From the NCBI RefSeq assembly GCF_036346295.1, contig NZ_CP107819.1, positions 1,612,001 through 1,676,000 of the forward strand: a stretch of DNA of 64,000 nt. The letters are read 5' to 3'. This document shows, piece by piece, positions 16,595 through 25,593 of this stretch. The notes beneath the pieces were generated by a model. The model ran no database searches and was not told the DNA's origin. It saw nothing but the letters and a program-made list of their open reading frames with translations. Each line of letters begins with the position of its first letter. Position 1 is the first letter of the stretch. The position numbers and the translations under genes were made by a program. The stretch is from Streptomyces sp. NBC_00536. GTDB taxonomy: Bacteria > Actinomycetota > Actinomycetes > Streptomycetales > Streptomycetaceae.

Positions 16595-18787
16595 GTGCGT
16601 CTGCTTTCGCCCCTGTCCACCTCCGCGTTCGACCTGCCCGCCGCCCTCGACCCCAAGGCCGACCCGGCGCTGACCGACGGCGACGAGAGGCACTTCGCCG
16701 ACCTCTCGGCCAGCCTGGAACAGACGATCGCCGAGCTGTCCGACCAGCTCGCGGTCACGCGCAAGGCACCCGGCGGCATCGGCCGCGGAGCCATGGACCG
16801 GGACGCGGAGATCCACCGCCTGACCGCCCGCCTGCGCACCCTGCGCCGCTTCGGCCTGGACCTGTGCCTGGGTCACATCGTCCCCGCGGACGGTTCCGGG
16901 CCCGTCTACGTCGGACGTCTCGGCCTCACCGATGCCACCGGGCGCCGGCTGCTCCTCGACTGGCGCTCCCCCGCGGCCGAGCCGTTCTTCGCGGCCACCC
17001 ACGGCAACCCGATGGGGCTGGCGAGCCGCCGCCGCTACCGCTGGACCCGCGGCCGGATCAGCGACTACTGGGACGAGGTGTTCACCGCCGACGGCCTCGA
17101 AGGGCGCGCCGCCCTCGACGACCAGTCCGCCTTCATCGCCAGCCTCGGCAGCAACCGCTCGGCCCGCATGCGCGACGTGCTCGCCACCATCCAGGCCGAC
17201 CAGGACGAGATCATCCGGGCCGGATCCCGCGGCGCCCTCGTCGTCGACGGCGGCCCGGGCACGGGCAAGACCGTCGTCGCCCTGCACCGCTCCGCCTACC
17301 TGCTCTACTCCGACCCCCGCCTCGGGCACCGTCGGGGCGGGGTCCTGTTCGTCGGTCCGCACCAGCCCTACCTGTCCTACGTCGCCGACGTCCTGCCCAG
17401 CCTCGGCGAGGAGGGCGTACGGACCTGCACCCTGCGCGACCTCGTCGCCGAGGGAGCCGCGGCGGTGGCCGAGACCGACCCGGAGGTGGCCCGGCTGAAG
17501 GCATCCGCGGAGCTGGTGAAGGCGATCGAACCGGCCGTCCGCCTCTATGAGGAGCCGCCCACCGAGGGCATGACGGTGTCGACCCACTGGTCCGACCTCT
17601 GGCTGAGCGCCGACGACTGGGCGGCCGCCTTCGAGGCGGTCGAGCCCGGCACCCCGCACAACGAGGCCCGTGAGCAGATCCTGGAGGAGCTGCTGACCCT
17701 CCTGATGGACAAGGACGACAGCGAGGCCGCCCCCCACCTGGTCCGGCGCTCGCTCCTCCAGGACCAGGACCTGATCCGCACCCTCCACCGTGCCTGGCCG
17801 ATGCTCGACGCGGCCGAGCTGGTCGCGGACCTGTGGTCGGTGCCCGCGTACCTGCGCAAGTGCGCGCCGTGGCTCGCCCCCGAGGACGTACGCAGGCTGC
17901 GGCGCCCGGACGGCCAGGCCTGGACCGTGTCCGACCTGCCCTTCCTCGACGCGGCGCGGCAGCGGCTCGGTGACCCGGAGGCCTCCCGCCGCAAGCGCCG
18001 CAACGAAGCGGCCGTCGCCGCCGAACGCGCGCGCCGGGCCGACGCCATCGACAGCCTGCTGCAGAACACCGTGATCGACGAGAGCGAGGGCGCGCTCGGC
18101 ATGCTGCACGGACGCGACCTCCAGGACACCCTGATCGACGACAGTGCGCTGGACGGCGCCGCGTCCGATCCGCTCGCCGGACCGTTCGCGCACGTCGTCG
18201 TGGACGAGGCCCAGGAACTGACCGACGCGGAATGGCAGATGCTGCTGCTGCGCTGCCCGTCCCGCAGCTTCACCATCGTCGGGGACCGCGCCCAGGCCCG
18301 GCACGGGTTCACGGAGTCCTGGGGAGAGCGGCTGGAGCGGGCCGGGCTCGACCGGATCACCGTGGCGTCCCTGAGCGTCAACTACCGGACACCGGAAGAG
18401 GTCATGGCGCAGGCCGAACCGGCCATCCGGGCCGCGCTCCCCGACGCCAACGTGCCGACGTCCATCCGCAGCAGCGGCATCCCCGTCGTCCACGGACCGG
18501 TCACGGACCTGGACGCCGTCCTCGACGGCTGGCTCGCCGAGCACGCCGAGGGCACCGCGTGCGTCATCGGCGCGGGCGGAGCCGGCCTCGCCGCGCGGCA
18601 GGAGACCGCCCGCGTCCGGTCGCTCACCCCGGAACTGTCGAAGGGCCTCGAATTCGACCTGGTCGTCCTCATCGACCCGGACTCCTTCGGAGGGGGCATC
18701 GAAGGAGCCGTCGACCGCTATGTCGCGATGACCCGCGCGACCCGGCAGCTCGTCGTCCTGACGAGCGCCGGACGATCGGAGGGCTAG
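16595..18787 (+). CDS. helR: RNA polymerase recycling motor ATPase, HelD/HelR family (rifamycin resistance)
   Basis: HelR-type proteins enter RNA polymerase, release stalled complexes and, in Streptomyces venezuelae, dislodge rifamycins and confer resistance. The protein has 730 residues with a GTG start preceded by GGGAG. Residues about 28-90 form a charged helical arm expected to enter the secondary channel. A UvrD-like ATPase core follows: Walker A GGPGTGKT (about 219-226), an inserted helical region (about 290-500), Walker B VVVDEAQEL (about 533-541), GDRAQARHGF, and the C-terminal motor motif ELSKGLEFDLVVL (about 676-688). It lacks the 2A/2B features of true repair helicases. The RAE-like palindrome upstream supports the HelR assignment over housekeeping HelD. 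Confidence 0.9.
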   Translation: MRLLSPLSTSAFDLPAALDPKADPALTDGDERHFADLSASLEQTIAELSDQLAVTRKAPGGIGRGAMDRDAEIHRLTARLRTLRRFGLDLCLGHIVPADGSGPVYVGRLGLTDATGRRLLLDWRSPAAEPFFAATHGNPMGLASRRRYRWTRGRISDYWDEVFTADGLEGRAALDDQSAFIASLGSNRSARMRDVLATIQADQDEIIRAGSRGALVVDGGPGTGKTVVALHRSAYLLYSDPRLGHRRGGVLFVGPHQPYLSYVADVLPSLGEEGVRTCTLRDLVAEGAAAVAETDPEVARLKASAELVKAIEPAVRLYEEPPTEGMTVSTHWSDLWLSADDWAAAFEAVEPGTPHNEAREQILEELLTLLMDKDDSEAAPHLVRRSLLQDQDLIRTLHRAWPMLDAAELVADLWSVPAYLRKCAPWLAPEDVRRLRRPDGQAWTVSDLPFLDAARQRLGDPEASRRKRRNEAAVAAERARRADAIDSLLQNTVIDESEGALGMLHGRDLQDTLIDDSALDGAASDPLAGPFAHVVVDEAQELTDAEWQMLLLRCPSRSFTIVGDRAQARHGFTESWGERLERAGLDRITVASLSVNYRTPEEVMAQAEPAIRAALPDANVPTSIRSSGIPVVHGPVTDLDAVLDGWLAEHAEGTACVIGAGGAGLAARQETARVRSLTPELSKGLEFDLVVLIDPDSFGGGIEGAVDRYVAMTRATRQLVVLTSAGRSEG

Positions 18788-19348
18788 CTAGCCGACGGGC
18801 CAGGAGTCGGCGAGCATCTGCCGGGTGTCGGCGAGGAGTTGGGGCAGCACCTTGGTGTGTCCGACCACCGGCATGAAGTTCGTGTCCCCGCCCCAGCGGG
18901 GCACGATGTGCTGGTGCAGGTGCGCGGCGATCCCGGCTCCGGCGGCGGCGCCCTGGTTCATCCCGATGTTGAAGCCGTGCGCGCCGGAGGCCTTGCGGAG
19001 CGCGACCATGGCCCGCTTGGTGAGGTCGGCGAGCTCCGCCGTCTCCAGGGAGTCCAGCTCGGTGTAGTCGGCGACGTGCCGGTAGGGGACGACCATGAGG
19101 TGTCCGCCGTTGTACGGGTAGAGGTTGAGCACGGCGTAGACGTGCTTGCCCCGGGCCACGATCAGCCCGTCCGCGTCGGACATCTCCGGAATCCCGCAGA
19201 AGGGACAGCCGTCCCCGGCCTCCGGGCCGGTCGGCTTGTTCTCCCCCTGGATGTACGCCATCCGGTGGGGCGTCCACAGCCGCTGGAACGCGTCCTGCGT
19301 GCCCACACCGATCTGCTGCTCCGGCTCACTCGTCATGGGATGCAGCAT
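18788..19348 (-). CDS. HIT family nucleotide hydrolase/transferase
   Basis: HIT proteins cleave or transfer nucleotidyl groups (for example Ap4A phosphorylase, AMP-lysine hydrolase); the substrate here is not evident. The protein has 186 residues. The signature H-x-H-x-H is HLHQHIVPRW near residue 143-152. A zinc-type pair CPFCGIPE sits near residue 44, as in the Ap4A phosphorylase-like actinobacterial branch, and NGGHLMVVPYRHV is the second conserved block. The first ATG (19348) has AAGG close upstream; an ATG 12 bases later is possible. The gene follows thrS and its stop abuts the helR stop with no base between them. Confidence 0.9.
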   Translation of the reverse strand: MLHPMTSEPEQQIGVGTQDAFQRLWTPHRMAYIQGENKPTGPEAGDGCPFCGIPEMSDADGLIVARGKHVYAVLNLYPYNGGHLMVVPYRHVADYTELDSLETAELADLTKRAMVALRKASGAHGFNIGMNQGAAAGAGIAAHLHQHIVPRWGGDTNFMPVVGHTKVLPQLLADTRQMLADSWPVG

Positions 19349-19376
19349 ATGACCTTGCCGTGGCGGACGAGGAAGG

Positions 19377-19404
19377 CCCCCGGGAAGTGATCACTTCCCG
19401 GGGG
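19377..19404. terminator. Perfect 28-bp palindrome between thrS and the HIT gene
   Basis: CCCCCGGGAAGTGA and its exact complement meet without a spacer, so the RNA would fold with a small loop. It lies 30 bases after the thrS stop and just before the HIT gene. Termination of thrS is the likely role; an operator is an alternative because the palindrome is symmetric. Confidence 0.65.
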
Positions 19405-19433
19405 GGCGGACCCCGCGCTGCGGTGCGTACGGA

Positions 19434-21413
19434 TCAGACCTGGACGCGGTCCTGGACGACCTGGACCAGCTTCGCCAGGGCATCGGCCTTGGGTACGCCG
19501 TTCTCCTGCGAGCCGTCGCGGTAGCGGAAGGAGACCGTGCCGGCCGCCATGTCCTCGTCACCGACGATGATCATGAACGGGACCTTGAGCTTCTGCTGGT
19601 TGCGGATCTTCTTCTGCATCCGGTCGGACGAGGCGTCCACCTCGACCCGCAGGCCCTTCTTCTTCGCCTCGGCGGCGAACTCCTGGAGGTACTCGATGTG
19701 CGCGTCGCCGATCGGGATGCCGACCGCCTGCACCGGGGCGAGCCACGGCGGCATGACACCCGCGTAGTGCTCCAGCAGCACCGCGAAGAACCGCTCGATG
19801 GAACCGAACAGCGCGCGGTGGATCATGACCGGACGCTGCTTGGTGCCGTCGGGGCCGGTGTACTCCAGGTTGAAGCGCTCCGGCAGGTTGAAGTCGAGCT
19901 GCACGGTCGACATCTGCCAGGTGCGGCCGATGGCGTCACGGCACTGGACCGAGATCTTCGGGCCGTAGAACGCGGCGCCGCCCGGGTCCGGGACCAGCGG
20001 CAGGCCCTGCTTCTCGGCGACCTGGCGCAGGGTCTCGGTGGCCTCTTCCCAGACCTCGTCCGAGCCGACGAACTTCTCCGGGTCCTTGGTCGACAGCTCC
20101 AGGTAGAAGTCGGTCAGACCGTAGTCGCGGAGCAGGTTCAGCACGAAGGTCAGGGTGCGGTCGAGCTCCTCCGCCATCTGCTCCTTGGTGCAGTAGATGT
20201 GCGCGTCGTCCTGGGTGAAGCCGCGCGAGCGGGTCAGGCCGTGCACGACGCCCGACTTCTCGTACCGGTACACGGTGCCGAACTCGAAGAGGCGCAGCGG
20301 CAGTTCGCGGTAGGACCGGCCGCGCGCGTCGAAGATCAGGTTGTGCATCGGGCAGTTCATGGGCTTGAGGTAGTAGTCGGTACCACCGTCGAGCTGCATG
20401 GGGGGGTACATGCCGTCCGCGTACCAGTCCAGGTGGCCGCTCTTCTCGAAGAGGGCGCCCTTGGTGGCGTGCGGGGTGTAGACGAACTCGTAGCCCTCTT
20501 CCTCGTGCCGCTTGCGCGAGTAGTCCTCCATGACCCGGCGGATGGTGCCGCCGCGCGGGTGGAAGACGGCGAGGCCGGAGCCGATCTCGTCCTGGACGGA
20601 GAAGAGGTCCAGCTCGACGCCGAGCTTGCGGTGGTCGCGCTTCTCGGCCTCGGCGAGGAAGTCGAGGTGGGCCTTCAGCTCGTCCTTCGACGGCCACGCG
20701 GTGCCGTAGATGCGCTGGAGCATCGGGTTCTTCTCGCTGCCGCGCCAGTAGGCGGCCGCGTTGCGCATCAGCTTGAACGCCGGGATGTTGCGGGTGGTCG
20801 GCAGGTGCGGGCCGCGGCACAGGTCCGACCAGCACAGGTCGCCGGTCTTGGCGTCGATGTTGTCGTAGATGGTCAGCTCGCCGCCGCCCACCTCGACGTC
20901 CGCGCCGTCGTCCGAGGTCGCCGCCGAGCCCTTGAGCCCGATCAGCTCCAGCTTGTACGGCTCGTGCGCCAGCTCCTCGCGGGCCGCCTCGTCGGTGACG
21001 ACGCGGCGGGAGAAGCGCTGACCGCGCTTCTGGATCTCCTGCATCTTCTTCTCGACGGCCTTGAGGTCGTCGGGGGTGAAGGGCTTCGCGACGTCGAAGT
21101 CGTAGTAGAAGCCGTCCCGGACCGGCGGGCCGATGCCCAGCTTGGCCTCGGGGAACAGCTCCTGCACGGCCTGCGCCATGACGTGCGCGGTCGAGTGGCG
21201 CAGGATGTTGAGCCCGTCCTCGGAGGAGATCTCCACCGGCTCGACGGTCTCGCCGTCCTTGACCTCGTAGGCGAGGTCCTTCAGCTCGCCCGCGACGCGC
21301 GCCGCGACGACGGTGCGTTCACCGGGGAAGAGGTCGGCCGCCGTAGTGCCCGTGGCCACCACGCGCTCGTCCCGCTCGGAATCGCGTTGGATGATCACAC
21401 GGACGTCTGACAC
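19434..21413 (-). CDS. thrS: Threonine--tRNA ligase
   Basis: ThrS charges tRNA-Thr and edits mischarged Ser-tRNA-Thr. The protein has 659 residues from GTG 21413, which has AGGAGA upstream. Domains: TGS (about 1-65), editing domain with [11 protein letters not shown] (about 74-84), linker with the CRGPHLP block, class II catalytic core (about 270-535) with the zinc-ligand motif [11 protein letters not shown] near 355 and [12 protein letters not shown] (motif 2) near 390, and motif 3 [10 protein letters not shown] near 535. The anticodon-binding domain ends [10 protein letters not shown]. It is followed by a terminator and the HIT gene. No T-box is seen in the short leader. Confidence 0.98.
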   Translation of the reverse strand: MSDVRVIIQRDSERDERVVATGTTAADLFPGERTVVAARVAGELKDLAYEVKDGETVEPVEISSEDGLNILRHSTAHVMAQAVQELFPEAKLGIGPPVRDGFYYDFDVAKPFTPDDLKAVEKKMQEIQKRGQRFSRRVVTDEAAREELAHEPYKLELIGLKGSAATSDDGADVEVGGGELTIYDNIDAKTGDLCWSDLCRGPHLPTTRNIPAFKLMRNAAAYWRGSEKNPMLQRIYGTAWPSKDELKAHLDFLAEAEKRDHRKLGVELDLFSVQDEIGSGLAVFHPRGGTIRRVMEDYSRKRHEEEGYEFVYTPHATKGALFEKSGHLDWYADGMYPPMQLDGGTDYYLKPMNCPMHNLIFDARGRSYRELPLRLFEFGTVYRYEKSGVVHGLTRSRGFTQDDAHIYCTKEQMAEELDRTLTFVLNLLRDYGLTDFYLELSTKDPEKFVGSDEVWEEATETLRQVAEKQGLPLVPDPGGAAFYGPKISVQCRDAIGRTWQMSTVQLDFNLPERFNLEYTGPDGTKQRPVMIHRALFGSIERFFAVLLEHYAGVMPPWLAPVQAVGIPIGDAHIEYLQEFAAEAKKKGLRVEVDASSDRMQKKIRNQQKLKVPFMIIVGDEDMAAGTVSFRYRDGSQENGVPKADALAKLVQVVQDRVQV

Positions 21414-21528
21414 CGGTCTCTCCTGACTCAGGGGGTGCGCGAGCGAACACTGCGCGCCTGAATCGTACCGAGCCGGACCGCTCAGCCGCTAAACGGTTAC
21501 CGCGCGGCCCCCGGCCGCGGGGCGGACG

Positions 21529-21534
21529 TACCGT
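21529..21534 (+). promoter_or_regulatory. Candidate -10 box for a leaderless acetyltransferase mRNA
   Basis: TACCGT fits TANNNT and ends 7 bases before the ATG at 21542. No Shine-Dalgarno precedes that ATG, so transcription may begin at or next to the start codon. Confidence 0.35.
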
Positions 21535-21541
21535 ATGACGG

Positions 21542-22036
21542 ATGAGCGACACCTCTCTGACCGTCCGCCCGCTGGACCTCGGCGACGACGCCACCGCCGC
21601 CGCCGTGCACCGGATCGGCCGGGCCGCCTACACCGTGGAAGTGGAACTGATCGGCTTCGACGGCATACCGGCGCTGCGCGAGAGCCTGGCGGAGCTGCGG
21701 GTCCAGCCACTGAACTGGCTCGGCGCGGTGTCGGCGGCCGGTGAGGTCGCCGGTTTCCTCGCCTGGAAGGCGCAGGACGCACCGCAAGCGGAGGACGGGC
21801 GCGGGGCGGTCTCCATCGACCGGCTCTGCGTCGATCCGGCCTGGTTCCGCCGCGGGATCGGCTCGCTGCTGCTGCGCCACCTGCTCCGGGAGGTGGACCC
21901 CGGCCGCGCGGTCGAGGTCACCACGGGAGCCGCGAACGCGCCCGCCGTCACCCTCTACGAGCGCCTGGGCTTCGTCCGGGGCGCGGACTTCTCCCCCGTC
22001 CCCGGACTGGTGATGGCCTCCTTCACCCGTCGTTGA
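21542..22036 (+). CDS. GNAT family N-acetyltransferase
   Basis: A 164-residue acetyl-CoA-dependent transferase of unknown substrate. The acetyl-CoA loop is visible as RRGIGSLLLRHLL (about 104-116; Q/R-x2-G-x-G/A), preceded by IDRLCVDPAWF on beta-4 and followed by VTLYERLGFVRG, the classical C-terminal GNAT block. It is divergent from thrS and convergent with the following two-gene operon; the stop at 22036 overlaps the end of the next gene (22023) by 14 bases. Confidence 0.88.
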   Translation: MSDTSLTVRPLDLGDDATAAAVHRIGRAAYTVEVELIGFDGIPALRESLAELRVQPLNWLGAVSAAGEVAGFLAWKAQDAPQAEDGRGAVSIDRLCVDPAWFRRGIGSLLLRHLLREVDPGRAVEVTTGAANAPAVTLYERLGFVRGADFSPVPGLVMASFTRR

Positions 22037-23273
22037 GGTCCCGGTCCCCTTCCGCATCGCCGAAGGGGGGCAGGTCGTCCGAGGCCGGGAAGTCCGCGTA
22101 CAGGGACTTCATCAGCCGGTCCCGCTCGACCTCGTCGAGCGGGACCGGGGTGATGTCCGCCGCGTCGGTCAGCCGCCGGAAGCCGCCGCGCCGCTGGAGC
22201 CGGCCGCTGAGCCGGACCGGCAGCCCGGCGAGGTGGGCGTGGCCCGCCACCCGGTACGCCTCCTCGTCGAGCACGGCCCGGACGTACGGGACCTCCGCGC
22301 CCGACAGGACGCGCAGCCGGACCGTGCCCCCGCCGCCCGGCTCCGAGCGCCGCATCCGCACCACCGCCCCGGCGATCCGCACCGGTACGGCGGGCTCGTC
22401 CCGGGTGTAGCGGGCCGCCGCCTCGCGCAGCACCGGCAGGTCGCCCGGGGAGAACTCCACCGGCTCCGGGCGGGCCGCGCAGCCCGCCGGGACCCCGGCG
22501 GCGGGCGCCCAGGCCAGCGCGATGCGGGCGCCCCCCGAGCCCCGCACCAGGGCGATCAGCGCGTCCGCCAGTTCCCGGCTGACCCCGGCCTCGACGGCGG
22601 CGTCGAACGCTTCCATGCCCCCGGTGGCCCGCCGGTAGTCCACGGCCTCGCGGGCCGCGTGCAGCGCGTGGTGGAGGCGGGTCACCGGCCCCCGGCCCCC
22701 GTCGACGGGTACGTACGCGGTGAGCCTGCGGCCGCCGGGCGCGGGTCCCACCAGCACCCCGTCCAGGGCCCGTTCGGCCTGCCGCCGGTGCCGGGCGCCG
22801 TGGTACCCGGCGCGGGCCCGGTCGGCCAGGGCACCGGCCAGCAGCAGCTGGCGGGCCGCGGTGCGCAGCTGCTCCTGCGCCGACCACGAGGCCTCGCCCC
22901 CGGGCCCGTACAGCCCCTCGGCCTCGGGGATCTCGCGGGTCCAGCGGACCTCGTCGCTGGGCACGCTCAGCCCGTAGAGCACCTCGCGCGCCGAGGACAG
23001 CCCGCAGCGCGAGAGGGCGGTGAGGGCCTCCTCGACCAGGTCGGCGCAGTCGGGGAAGGCCCGGTCCTCGGGGACGAGCAGGCTGGCCGCGGCCGACCCG
23101 GGCGGGGTCCAGCGGCCGTACCGCCCGGCGGGCCCGCCGCGGCGCAGCCAGCCGTGCCTGCGCAGCAGCGCGCCGAGCACGGCGGGGTCCACCTGCGCGG
23201 GGTCGGGCGTCTGCGCCCGGTCGAGGTCGACGACGTCCGGCGACGGCGCCGGTTCCAGGTTCGGCCAGTTCAT
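22023..23273 (-). CDS. Protein of unknown function with an OB-fold-like C-terminal region
   Basis: A 416-residue protein that I do not recognise. The start ATG shares one base with the stop of the upstream DUF4365-like gene (TGATG), so the two are made together. The N-terminal part is helical and Arg/Ala-rich (LLRRHGWLRRGGPAGRYGRW). Residues about 305-395 show a beta-rich pattern (VRIAGAVVRMRR, GTVRLRVL, GLPVRLSGRLQRRGGFRRL, DITPV) that looks like an OB fold, suggesting nucleic acid or ligand binding. This is a pattern-based inference. The tail is acidic (SDDLPPFGDAEGDRD). Confidence 0.7.
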   Translation of the reverse strand: MNWPNLEPAPSPDVVDLDRAQTPDPAQVDPAVLGALLRRHGWLRRGGPAGRYGRWTPPGSAAASLLVPEDRAFPDCADLVEEALTALSRCGLSSAREVLYGLSVPSDEVRWTREIPEAEGLYGPGGEASWSAQEQLRTAARQLLLAGALADRARAGYHGARHRRQAERALDGVLVGPAPGGRRLTAYVPVDGGRGPVTRLHHALHAAREAVDYRRATGGMEAFDAAVEAGVSRELADALIALVRGSGGARIALAWAPAAGVPAGCAARPEPVEFSPGDLPVLREAAARYTRDEPAVPVRIAGAVVRMRRSEPGGGGTVRLRVLSGAEVPYVRAVLDEEAYRVAGHAHLAGLPVRLSGRLQRRGGFRRLTDAADITPVPLDEVERDRLMKSLYADFPASDDLPPFGDAEGDRDLNDG

Positions 23274-23857
23274 CAAGGCGTCCCTCCCGACCCGACCCGG
23301 GTCATGATCTCGCACAGCGCCCGGTCGTCGAAGATCCGCGCGGTCGGTATCCGTACGGTGGTCCGGCGCCGCCCGGTCACGGGGTGGCCGGCCAGGTTGG
23401 TCCAGTAGCAGCAGTGCCGCAGGTCGAGCCGGTCGTGCCCGGCGCTCAGCCACTGCGCGCGGTCCCGCGGTACGAGCATCACCACGAGGATCTTGGGCAC
23501 CGCGGCCGGTGTCCGGGCGAGCTTGACCAGGTGCTCGTTGTCGAGGGTGAAGGAAAAGGTGGGTCCCGGCGGGTTCGGCGGGGTCTGGTAGGTGGCCTTC
23601 AACTGCACCTTGACGGTGACCTCGTCGTCGATGACGTGGTCGGGCGAGCCGTGGCTGACGTGCCAGTCGATGCCGTTGTCCGGAAAGGGCTGGGAGAGGG
23701 AGCAGCCGGCCGCGGCCGCGACGGCGTGCAGGTAGCCCACCTGGAGGGTCTCCATGCAGGCGGTGGTGGCGAGTGTGCCGCGCAGCGGTCCGGTCACGGT
23801 TCCCGGTTCGGTCCGCCCGCGCAGCGCCCCACCCGGTTCGGGATGCGCGAGCGCCAT
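23273..23857 (-). CDS. DUF4365-like protein, probable PD-(D/E)XK-type nuclease fold
   Basis: A 194-residue protein starting MALAHPEPGG. From residue ~35 it has the DUF4365 layout: VGYLHAVAAAAGCSLSQPFP, then NGIDWHVSH (metal-type Asp), then VKVQLKATYQ (Q-x-K in place of E-x-K), then FTLDNEHLVKL, PKILVVMLVP and HCCYWTNLAG. DUF4365 is grouped with the PD-(D/E)XK nuclease superfamily, so DNA cleavage is possible but unproven. It is the first gene of a two-gene operon with the OB-fold-like protein and is divergent from the DEDDh exonuclease. Confidence 0.78.
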   Translation of the reverse strand: MALAHPEPGGALRGRTEPGTVTGPLRGTLATTACMETLQVGYLHAVAAAAGCSLSQPFPDNGIDWHVSHGSPDHVIDDEVTVKVQLKATYQTPPNPPGPTFSFTLDNEHLVKLARTPAAVPKILVVMLVPRDRAQWLSAGHDRLDLRHCCYWTNLAGHPVTGRRRTTVRIPTARIFDDRALCEIMTRVGSGGTP

Positions 23858-24104
23858 GGCTCCCCATGCCTTTCGGGCTCTGCGTGAGGCGTTGTGCTCA
23901 TGAGGGCGGGGGTACCGCGCCGCGACAGCGGTGACATGGCGGTGACGATCGCTCACCCGTGCGGTCCCCCAAGGAAGTTGTCTCCGCACCCGGCACCCCG
24001 CAAACGGCGTACACGGCAAACAGCACGGGTATCACCGATGCGGGCAGGGGTCGCGCGCCACAGGCGTCGGCGCCCATCTGCCGATCGGGGACGAGGAGTT
24101 CGCC

Positions 24105-24830
24105 ATGACGCGCTGGTACGAGGGCCCGCTGGCCGCATTTGACACCGAGACCACCGGGGTGGACGTCGAGCGGGACCGGATCGTGTCCGCCGCGCTCGTC
24201 GTGCAGGAGTGTGCGGGCGGCCGGGCCCGTTCCACCCGGTGGCTGGTCAACCCGGGGATTCCGGTACCCCCCGGCGCCACGGAAGTGCACGGACTGACCG
24301 ATGACCACCTCCAGCGCAACGGACGCTGGCCGGCGCCGGTCGTGGACGAGATAGCGCAGGCGCTGTCGGAGCAGCAGGCCGCGGGCCGGCCGGTGGTGGT
24401 GATGAACGCGCCGTTCGACCTGACCCTGCTGGACCGGGAGTTGCGCCGCCACCGGGCGTCGCCGCTGAGCCGCTACCTGGACGACCGGCCGCTGACCGTG
24501 CTGGATCCGCGGGTGCTGGACAAGCATCTGGACCGCTACCGCAAGGGCCGCCGGACGCTGACGGACCTGTGCGCGCACTACGGGATAGAGCTGGAGACGG
24601 CGCACGACGCGGCGGCGGACGCGATGGCCTCCCTGGAGCTGGTCCGCGCGGTGGGCCGCCGGTTCGCGGGGCGGCTGGAGCGGCTGTCCCCGGCCGAGCT
24701 GCACACCTTGCAGGCGGTGTGGCACGCGGCACAGGCGCGCGGGCTGCAGGCCTGGTTCGCGCGCAACGGCACCCCGGAGCCGGTGGATCCGCACTGGCCG
24801 CTGCGCCCGGAGATTTCCGCCGCCGCGTGA
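24105..24830 (+). CDS. DEDDh 3'-5' exonuclease (DnaQ/epsilon-like)
   Basis: A 241-residue exonuclease of the DnaQ superfamily. ATG 24105 has GAGGAG upstream. The metal-binding residues are visible in order: ExoI DTETTG (about 13-18), ExoII with NAPFDLTLLD (about 102-111), and ExoIII HDAAADAMAS (His about 166, Asp about 171), which makes it the DEDDh type. HGLTDDHL (about 64-71) is the usual epsilon-like block. There is no polymerase or helicase domain. It is divergent from the DUF4365-like operon, and a tRNA-Val on the other strand follows. Confidence 0.92.
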   Translation: MTRWYEGPLAAFDTETTGVDVERDRIVSAALVVQECAGGRARSTRWLVNPGIPVPPGATEVHGLTDDHLQRNGRWPAPVVDEIAQALSEQQAAGRPVVVMNAPFDLTLLDRELRRHRASPLSRYLDDRPLTVLDPRVLDKHLDRYRKGRRTLTDLCAHYGIELETAHDAAADAMASLELVRAVGRRFAGRLERLSPAELHTLQAVWHAAQARGLQAWFARNGTPEPVDPHWPLRPEISAAA

Positions 24831-24862
24831 CCCGGGCCCGCGCGCGGGCCCCGACATGCGGA

Positions 24863-24892
24863 AGGCCGGTCCGTCTTTCGACGGACCGGCCT
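24863..24892 (-). terminator. Stem-loop downstream of tRNA-Val(CAC) copy 1
   Basis: Perfect 13-bp arms AGGCCGGTCCGTC and complement around TTTC. It lies 7 bases beyond the tRNA 3' end and 32 bases after the exonuclease stop, so it can serve both convergent units. Confidence 0.75.
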
Positions 24893-24899
24893 GTCCCGG

Positions 24900-24971
24900 T
24901 GGGCGATACTGGGATCGAACCAGTGACCCCTTCGGTGTGAACGAAGTGCTCTCCCGCTGAGCTAATCGCCC
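24900..24971 (-). tRNA. tRNA-Val (anticodon CAC)
   Basis: A complete cloverleaf of 72 bases: acceptor stem GGGCGAT paired with ATCGCCC, anticodon stem CTTCG/CGAAG with loop TTCACAC (anticodon CAC, reads GUG), T arm CTGGTTCGATCCCAG, and discriminator A. The CCA end is not encoded. A second, almost identical copy in the same orientation lies 3.2 kb downstream on the map. Confidence 0.97.
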
Positions 24972-25010
24972 GGGAACGGATCGAACAATACAGGCCCGGG
25001 GGCCGTGCGT

Positions 25011-25469
25011 TCAAACCGCCTCCGGCCGGCCCGCCAGATGGGCGGCCAGACCGCGCCGACCGGCCCGCATCATCAGCGCGTGGTTGAGGCGGAAGAACGG
25101 CCGCCCGGGCACCGCGAGCCGCCGCATCAGGGCCCGGCGCACCTCGACCTCCTGCTCGTACACGGCCCGCGTGCCGCGCCCGCGCGGGCGTACGGTCCAG
25201 CGCGCCCACCCTTCGAGGTCGCCGTGCAGGGCCACCTCCAGGACTCCCCCGGCCGGGTCGCGCAGCAGCTCGGTGGCGGTGACCTTGATCTCGTAGGGCA
25301 GGAACGAGCGGAAGTACCCGGCGCCGGTGCGCGGCCCGAGCGACTCGACGGCCCGGACCTGCGGCCACCAGCGCGGGTACTCCTCGGCCTGTTCGAGCAC
25401 GGCGTACACCCGCGCGGGCGGGGCCGCGAGGTCCCACACGCTGCGGAAGCGGTAGTGGCTCCAGTCCAT
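25011..25469 (-). CDS. SRPBCC family protein (polyketide cyclase/START-like fold)
   Basis: A 152-residue helix-grip protein. The family start pattern is clear: MDWSHYRFRSVWDLAAPPARVYAVLEQAEEYPRWWPQV, seen here in pieces, with the W-PQV region at about 34-39. It is followed by the beta strands GYFRSFLPYEIKVTATEL and GWARWTVRP. The ligand is unknown and no catalytic residues can be assigned. It lies between the two tRNA-Val(CAC) genes and is divergent from the 804-residue membrane protein. Confidence 0.82.
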   Translation of the reverse strand: MDWSHYRFRSVWDLAAPPARVYAVLEQAEEYPRWWPQVRAVESLGPRTGAGYFRSFLPYEIKVTATELLRDPAGGVLEVALHGDLEGWARWTVRPRGRGTRAVYEQEVEVRRALMRRLAVPGRPFFRLNHALMMRAGRRGLAAHLAGRPEAV

Positions 25470-25593
25470 GCGTCCAGTGTGAACTGCCGGGGCCCGCGCG
25501 GGTACTCACTCGGGGAATGAGCACGGGCGTGAGCACACCTCTGAGTACGCGCACCCATGTTCCCGGGGCGTGAGCGGCGCCACACTGCGCGGT

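Noticed and set aside
21414..21541. T-box leader before thrS
   Set aside because: The gap to the divergent gene is only about 130 bases and lacks the T-box sequence.
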